A stretch of DNA of 57,384 bases from an uncultured Oscillospiraceae bacterium (lineage in GTDB: Bacteria > Bacillota > Clostridia > Oscillospirales > Oscillospiraceae): contig CAJOHR010000002.1 in the NCBI GenBank assembly GCA_905234425.1, positions 1-57,384 of the forward strand, given 5' to 3'. Positions 53,808 through 57,384 of the stretch are shown one piece after another. Every line of letters starts with the position of its first letter. Positions within the stretch are counted from its first letter, which is position 1. The notes under the pieces were generated by a model, which saw only the letters and a list, made by a program, of their open reading frames with translations, was not told the origin of the DNA and searched no databases. A program made the translations under genes and the position numbers.

Positions 53808-54752
53808 ATGATCGTATCACCCGAAAAACTGACCTTTGAGGACAAGAAGTTCTCCATGATTATCTACGGCTCCCCCGGCGTCGGCAAGACCACCCTGGCC
53901 CTGTCTGCCCCGAAGCCCATCCTGTTCGACTTTGACCGGGGCATCTCCCGTGTCAGCGCGGCCCACCGCAAGGACACCTCCGTGTGCAGCTCCTATGAGG
54001 AAGTGCTGCAGGATGCACAGTCCCCGGCCATGGCGGACTATGAGACTGTGGTTATCGACACCGGTGGCAGCTTCATCACCTTCCTCCAGGATTGGGCCAT
54101 GCGGTCTGATCCGAAGGTGAACCGGCAGAAGAACGGCGCCATTTCCCTCAAGGGCTACGGTGCGGTGAAGAACGAGTTCACGCGCTTCACCAACTACATC
54201 AAGGACGCCCTCAACAAGAACGTGATCTATGTGTTCCACTCCGTGGAGGGCTCCGACAAGGACGGAAACCCGGTGCAGCGCCTCATGTGCGAGGGCGCGA
54301 CCAAGAACATCGTCTGGACCCCCTGTGACTTCGGTGGCTACGTCCAGATGATCGGCAATGAGCGGAACATCTGCTTCACGCCGGAACAGGAGTTCTTCGC
54401 CAAAGGCTGCCACGGCATTTCCGGTCATATGGTCATCCCGGCTTTGACCGACAGCACCCCAAACGACTTCCTCACCAAACTGTTTGAGGTTGCCAAGGCC
54501 AACATCTCCAGGGAGAATGAAGCCTTTGCCCCGGTTCGAGCGCAGTATGAGACGATCATGACGGAGGTCCGGGCCATCCTGGAGGCCGTCACCACGCCCG
54601 AGGAGGCGACGGAGGCACTGCAGGAAATCAAGGCCATGGAGCATGTCTTGACCTCAAAGAAGGAGTGCTCCGCCCTGCTGGCGGCGAGAACGAAGGAGCT
54701 GGGCTATAAGCTCAACCGCGAGACCGGGATGTATGAGGCAAAGGAGGGCTGA
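53808..54752 (+). CDS. RecA-like phage ATPase (Sak4-like single-strand annealing family)
   Basis: 314 residues from ATG 53808, AAAGGAGC upstream. Walker A Tyr-Gly-Ser-Pro-Gly-Val-Gly-Lys-Thr-Thr (20-29), Phe-Asp-Phe-Asp-Arg-Gly, and Walker B Thr-Val-Val-Ile-Asp-Thr-Gly-Gly, then Val-Phe-His-Ser. This is the AAA_24/Sak4 type used in phage recombination with SSB and a PD-(D/E)XK exonuclease; both are encoded downstream here. The C-terminal 60 residues are helical. Confidence 0.8.
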   Translation: MIVSPEKLTFEDKKFSMIIYGSPGVGKTTLALSAPKPILFDFDRGISRVSAAHRKDTSVCSSYEEVLQDAQSPAMADYETVVIDTGGSFITFLQDWAMRSDPKVNRQKNGAISLKGYGAVKNEFTRFTNYIKDALNKNVIYVFHSVEGSDKDGNPVQRLMCEGATKNIVWTPCDFGGYVQMIGNERNICFTPEQEFFAKGCHGISGHMVIPALTDSTPNDFLTKLFEVAKANISRENEAFAPVRAQYETIMTEVRAILEAVTTPEEATEALQEIKAMEHVLTSKKECSALLAARTKELGYKLNRETGMYEAKEG

Positions 54753-54757
54753 TCCGG

Positions 54758-55375
54758 ATGGAGCGGTTCCTGATTACCCATTCACTTCTTTCCTCCTGGC
54801 AGTACATGTACGACTGCTGGAGTGGTTCAGAGGATGATGCCGCAGAGGAATTTGTGAACACACTGAAACGAACCCCCAAGGAGCAGACCCCAGCCATGCT
54901 GAACGGCATCGCCTTTGAGAATGAGATCTACAATGCCGCCCGTGGCGTGGTCCGGGAGCCTCACGAAAAGTGGGAGCACGGCATCCAGAAGATCGTACCC
55001 ATCGTGAAGGGCGCTCCCTTCCAGGTCCGGTTGAGCCGGCCCTTGGAGATCGACGGATGGAGCTTGCTGTGCTATGGCATCCTGGACGCTCTGAAAGCCG
55101 GGACCATCTACGACGTGAAGTTCTCCAGCAAGTCCATGGGCAGCGTCGAGGCGGCGGGGAAGTACCTGGACAGCTCCCAGCACCCCATGTACTTCTACCT
55201 CTGCCCGGAAGCCCGCGAGTTCCAGTACCTCCTTTCTGACGGAGAGGATCTGTACATCGAGCGGTACCAGCGGGAGGAAAGCCGGGACGTGTCTGAGATC
55301 ATCCGGCAGTTTCTTCAGTCCATCGAGAGCATGGGCCTCGCGGACCTATACCGTGCGCACTGGAAATCGAAATGA
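54758..55375 (+). CDS. PD-(D/E)XK (Cas4/RecB-type) nuclease
   Basis: 205 residues. Motifs: Leu-Asn-Gly-Ile-Ala-Phe-Glu-Asn-Glu (first acidic residue), Gly-Ile-Leu-Asp-Ala-Leu-Lys and Ile-Tyr-Asp-Val-Lys-Phe-Ser-Ser-Lys (D-x-K core), then Gln-His-Pro-Met-Tyr. The Cas4 cysteine cluster is absent, so no iron-sulfur site. It would make the 3' single strand used by the annealing ATPase upstream. The stop overlaps the next gene by 4 bp. Confidence 0.78.
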   Translation: MERFLITHSLLSSWQYMYDCWSGSEDDAAEEFVNTLKRTPKEQTPAMLNGIAFENEIYNAARGVVREPHEKWEHGIQKIVPIVKGAPFQVRLSRPLEIDGWSLLCYGILDALKAGTIYDVKFSSKSMGSVEAAGKYLDSSQHPMYFYLCPEAREFQYLLSDGEDLYIERYQREESRDVSEIIRQFLQSIESMGLADLYRAHWKSK

Positions 55376-55890
55376 GAGGCCGCCTGATTGATCTGTCCAT
55401 GGGGCTCAACGGAAAGCAACGCCTGACCATTGAGCTGGACGCAGATTTCCGGGAGGGCTATGAAAAACTGACCGGCTCCGACGTGAACCTCAGCGTCAAA
55501 AAGTGGCGAAACGCTCGGAGCCGGGACGCCAACGCCTATTTCCATCTGCTGGTCAACGAGATCGCCACAGTGCAGGGTCTGGACGATGACGCGGTGAAGC
55601 GCCACCTGGTTGTGAGCTACGGCACCCTGGCCAGAGACGGTGACAATCAGATCATCGGCTTCAAGCTCCCGCCATCCGTTGACCCATCCAACATCTACCC
55701 ATACACAAAATTCTACAAATCCATGGAGGAAAACGGCAAGACGTTCAACTGTTATCTGGTCTATAAGCGGTCCTCGGAGATGGACACCGCAGAAATGTCC
55801 CGCCTGATCGACGGCGCGGTATCGGAGGCCAGGGAGCTGGGGATCGACACCGATACCCCGGAGCAGAAAGCCAGATTCCACATGACATGA
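55372..55890 (+). CDS. Conserved phage recombination-region protein (172 aa)
   Basis: Starts at ATGA overlap. Conserved-looking: Arg-Gly-Arg-Leu-Ile-Asp-Leu-Ser-Met-Gly-Leu-Asn, Ala-Asn-Ala-Tyr-Phe-His-Leu-Leu-Val-Asn, Tyr-Pro-Tyr-Thr-Lys-Phe. The middle (Arg-Ser-Arg-Asp-Ala-Asn-Ala-Tyr-Phe-His, Val-Lys-Arg-His-Leu) is like the NinB-type DNA-binding fold, but the match is partial. Placed between exonuclease and SSB, so a recombination mediator or ssDNA-binding role is likely. Confidence 0.6.
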   Translation: MRGRLIDLSMGLNGKQRLTIELDADFREGYEKLTGSDVNLSVKKWRNARSRDANAYFHLLVNEIATVQGLDDDAVKRHLVVSYGTLARDGDNQIIGFKLPPSVDPSNIYPYTKFYKSMEENGKTFNCYLVYKRSSEMDTAEMSRLIDGAVSEARELGIDTDTPEQKARFHMT

Positions 55891-55903
55891 AAGGAGCGCA
55901 ACT

Positions 55904-56215
55904 ATGGACACCATCAACAATCTGCCTGAGAACAACAACACTCCGGAAATTCATGAAATTCAGGTATCAGGCCTCACCCCAATTTTCGGTGAGACCGAAG
56001 AACGCGCTGCCTATGGCGAGTTCATCATTTCCAAGTGGGAGTACGCCGACCTGATCCGGAAAGAAACCTTGCTGGACGTAATCATGGACTACCGGGAGCG
56101 TGGAACCGCCCTCTATGGGTTGGAGTCCGTGGTAGACTGCACGAGGCGTTTGCTCGGGAAGGAAAAGCCGGCTACCGTAGATCCGTCCCCTGCTGATGGC
56201 GAGCAGGCGGACTAA
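55904..56215 (+). CDS. Hypothetical protein (103 aa)
   Basis: GAAAGGAGC precedes ATG 55904. An Asn/Glu/Pro-rich N-terminus, then a helical part with Ala-Ala-Tyr-Gly-Glu-Phe-Ile and Leu-Glu-Ser-Val-Val-Asp-Cys-Thr-Arg-Arg. Overlaps the HNH gene by 20 bp. Function unknown. Confidence 0.55.
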   Translation: MDTINNLPENNNTPEIHEIQVSGLTPIFGETEERAAYGEFIISKWEYADLIRKETLLDVIMDYRERGTALYGLESVVDCTRRLLGKEKPATVDPSPADGEQAD

Positions 56216-56498
56216 GGCTCTGGCGATTCCCAAGTCTGTCAAGGACCGGGTGTATGAGCGGGACAAAGGCCGGTGCATCCTATGCGGTCGCCCGGGGGTC
56301 CCAAACGCCCACTTTATCGCCCGGTCCCAGTCAGGGCTTGGAATCGAGCAGAACGTGGTCACGCTCTGTCCGGATTGCCACGCTGATTATGATCAGTCCC
56401 CGCTTCGGAAGGAATACCGGGAGATGATCAGGGCGTACCTTCGGAGGCAGTATCCCGACTGGGATGAAAGCAAATTGATTTACAGAAAGGGGATGTGA
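56196..56498 (+). CDS. HNH endonuclease (100 aa)
   Basis: Small HNH fold: Val-Tyr-Glu-Arg-Asp-Lys-Gly-Arg-Cys-Ile-Leu-Cys-Gly, Ala-His-Phe-Ile-Ala-Arg-Ser, Asn-Val-Val-Thr-Leu-Cys-Pro-Asp-Cys-His. Both zinc knuckles and the catalytic His are present. As it lies in the replication block and not beside the terminase, it could be a homing nuclease, a resolvase or an NHEJ-type processing enzyme. A packaging role is less likely. Confidence 0.8.
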   Translation: MASRRTKALAIPKSVKDRVYERDKGRCILCGRPGVPNAHFIARSQSGLGIEQNVVTLCPDCHADYDQSPLRKEYREMIRAYLRRQYPDWDESKLIYRKGM

Positions 56499-56500
56499 AG

Positions 56501-56947
56501 ATGCTCAATCACATCGTACTCATGGGCCGACTGACCAAAGACCCGGAACTTCGGCACACGCAGAGCGGTATTGCCGTCGCAGCTTTTTCCATAGCCGTTG
56601 ACCGGGATTATAAGAACCAGGACGGCGAGAAGGAAACAGACTTCATCGACATCGTGGCCTGGCGGAGCACTGCGGAGTTCGTCTCCAAGTATTTCTCCAA
56701 AGGCCGAATGGCCGTGGTGGATGGGCGGCTCCAAATTAGGGGCTGGACCGATAAGGAGGGCAATAAGCGCCGCTCTGCCGAGGTCGTGGCCAGCAGCGTC
56801 TACTTCGGAGATTCCAAAAAGGACGGAGACGGCTCCGGCAGCCAGGCTTCATCTTCCTCCGGAGGCTACGACACCACCGGCAATTATCAGTCCGGGACCT
56901 TCTCTCAGTTGGATATTCCGGAGGATGACAGCGATTTGCCGTTCTAA
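56501..56947 (+). CDS. ssb: Single-stranded DNA-binding protein
   Basis: 148 residues from ATG 56501 (GAAAGGGG upstream; GTG 56495 in frame). OB fold with Leu-Asn-His-Ile-Val-Leu-Met-Gly-Arg-Leu-Thr-Lys-Asp-Pro-Glu-Leu, Phe-Ile-Asp-Ile-Val-Ala-Trp and Val-Asp-Gly-Arg-Leu-Gln-Ile-Arg. A Gly/Ser linker leads to the acidic tip Asp-Asp-Ser-Asp-Leu-Pro-Phe, the docking tail for partner proteins. Coats ssDNA at forks and recombination sites. Confidence 0.95.
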   Translation: MLNHIVLMGRLTKDPELRHTQSGIAVAAFSIAVDRDYKNQDGEKETDFIDIVAWRSTAEFVSKYFSKGRMAVVDGRLQIRGWTDKEGNKRRSAEVVASSVYFGDSKKDGDGSGSQASSSSGGYDTTGNYQSGTFSQLDIPEDDSDLPF

Positions 56948-56959
56948 GGAGGCTGGATC

Positions 56960-57384
56960 ATGGCAACAGGAAAACGGTATTACTGGCTGAAATTGAAGGA
57001 CGACTTCTTTTCTTCCAAGAGAATAAAGAAACTCCGCAAATTGGCCGGCGGTGATACCTACACCATCATCTATCTCAAAATGCAGCTCCTGGCCATGAAA
57101 ACGGACGGCGTTATCCAGTACAGCGGCCTCGAAAACTCGTTTGAAGAGGAACTTGCATTGGATCTCGATGAAGATTCCGACAACGTCCGTGTGACGCTCA
57201 ACTACCTGTTGAGCTGCGGCCTTGCGGAATGCTCAGGCGGAAGCGATTATTTCTTCCCGTTCGCCGTGGAAAATGTGGGTAGCGAAAGCTCCAGCGCCCA
57301 AAGGATGCGGACAGCGAGGGCGGCTCAAAAGAGCCTCCCTCCGGCCGTGGGTGTCACATTTGGTGCACAAAGTGCAAAAATGTG
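56960..57384 (+). CDS. Phage replisome organizer, N-terminal part (continues at 1)
   Basis: ATG 56960, with AAGGAGG nine bases upstream and 12 bp after the SSB stop. The first 95 residues are the replisome-organizer N-terminal winged-helix domain: Leu-Lys-Leu-Lys-Asp-Asp-Phe-Phe-Ser-Ser-Lys-Arg-Ile-Lys-Lys-Leu-Arg, Tyr-Leu-Lys-Met-Gln-Leu-Leu-Ala-Met, Gly-Val-Ile-Gln-Tyr. The frame runs on through 57285 into position 2, ending at 487. It binds the origin and, with the helicase loader candidate, starts replication. Confidence 0.88.
   Translation, partial: MATGKRYYWLKLKDDFFSSKRIKKLRKLAGGDTYTIIYLKMQLLAMKTDGVIQYSGLENSFEEELALDLDEDSDNVRVTLNYLLSCGLAECSGGSDYFFPFAVENVGSESSSAQRMRTARAAQKSLPPAVGVTFGAQSAKM
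57286..57384. repeat. Terminal overlap identical to bases 1-99
   Basis: The last 99 bases repeat the first 99 exactly and the reading frame crosses the join. This is how assemblers write a closed circle (overlap equal to a k-mer length); it is not a biological terminal repeat as far as the sequence shows. Confidence 0.9.

Noticed and set aside
54758-55375. Cas4 protein
   Set aside because: The PD-(D/E)XK core is present but the four-cysteine iron-sulfur cluster of Cas4 is not; it is a phage recombination exonuclease.
57286-57384. Biological direct terminal repeats
   Set aside because: Exactly 99 bp with a gene running through the join fits a circular assembly overlap; DTRs of this kind do not usually interrupt a gene in this way, and pac/cos cannot be judged from it.

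Overview
The window is one complete circular genome of a temperate tailed bacteriophage. The last 99 bases (57286-57384) repeat bases 1-99 exactly, so the unit is 57,285 bp and the replisome-organizer gene runs across the join (56960 to 57285, then 1 to 487). The host is most likely a Gram-positive Bacillota, probably a gut Clostridia relative. This rests on strong AGGAGG-type ribosome sites nearly everywhere, TTGACA/TATAAT promoters, an LL-H-type holin candidate, YopX/DUF551/DUF1492-type phage genes, and an attachment site carrying the 3' part of a tRNA-Tyr gene.

Layout. (1) 51061 to 57384 and on to about 12.6 kb: rightward early genes: Cro-like regulator, small membrane proteins, lytic transglycosylase, RecA-like ATPase, PD-(D/E)XK nuclease, HNH, SSB, replisome organizer, helicase-loader candidate, RecU, ParB, an adenine methyltransferase and a long string of small, often cysteine-rich proteins. 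(2) 12.8-15.2 kb: an IbrA/IbrB-like PP-loop and ParB cluster. (3) 15.6-25 kb: lambda-like packaging and head genes (Nu1/GpA terminase, portal, ClpP-type protease with nested scaffold, decoration protein, capsid). (4) 25-36.8 kb: P2-like contractile tail (sheath, tube, frameshifted chaperone, tape measure, X, D, V, U, W, J, I). (5) 36.8-41.0 kb: tail-tip genes and a complete diversity-generating retroelement (DGR). (6) 41.0-42.8 kb: holin-type proteins and a CHAP endolysin. (7) 43.0-46.7 kb: a leftward run of small accessory genes. (8) 46.7-51.1 kb: regulation and lysogeny, with two divergent promoter/operator regions, tyrosine integrase, attP and the CI-like repressor.

The main result is the DGR. 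The 113-bp template repeat (39621-39733) and the variable repeat at the end of the lectin-fold target gene (38977-39089) differ at 14 positions, and every one is an adenine in the template. The cassette also has a hairpin with a GATA loop just after the variable repeat, an Avd gene, a reverse transcriptase with a VGSLISQ motif and YMDD, its own extended -10 promoter and its own terminator. It should diversify the receptor-binding tip of the contractile tail.

Other points of note are a U-UUU-UUA -1 frameshift site in the tail chaperone, a compact promoter/ORF/terminator unit running antisense into the repressor gene, a second operator-bearing divergent switch, and a possible short RNA beside the integrase. 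All family names come from reading the proteins by eye; no database search was run.
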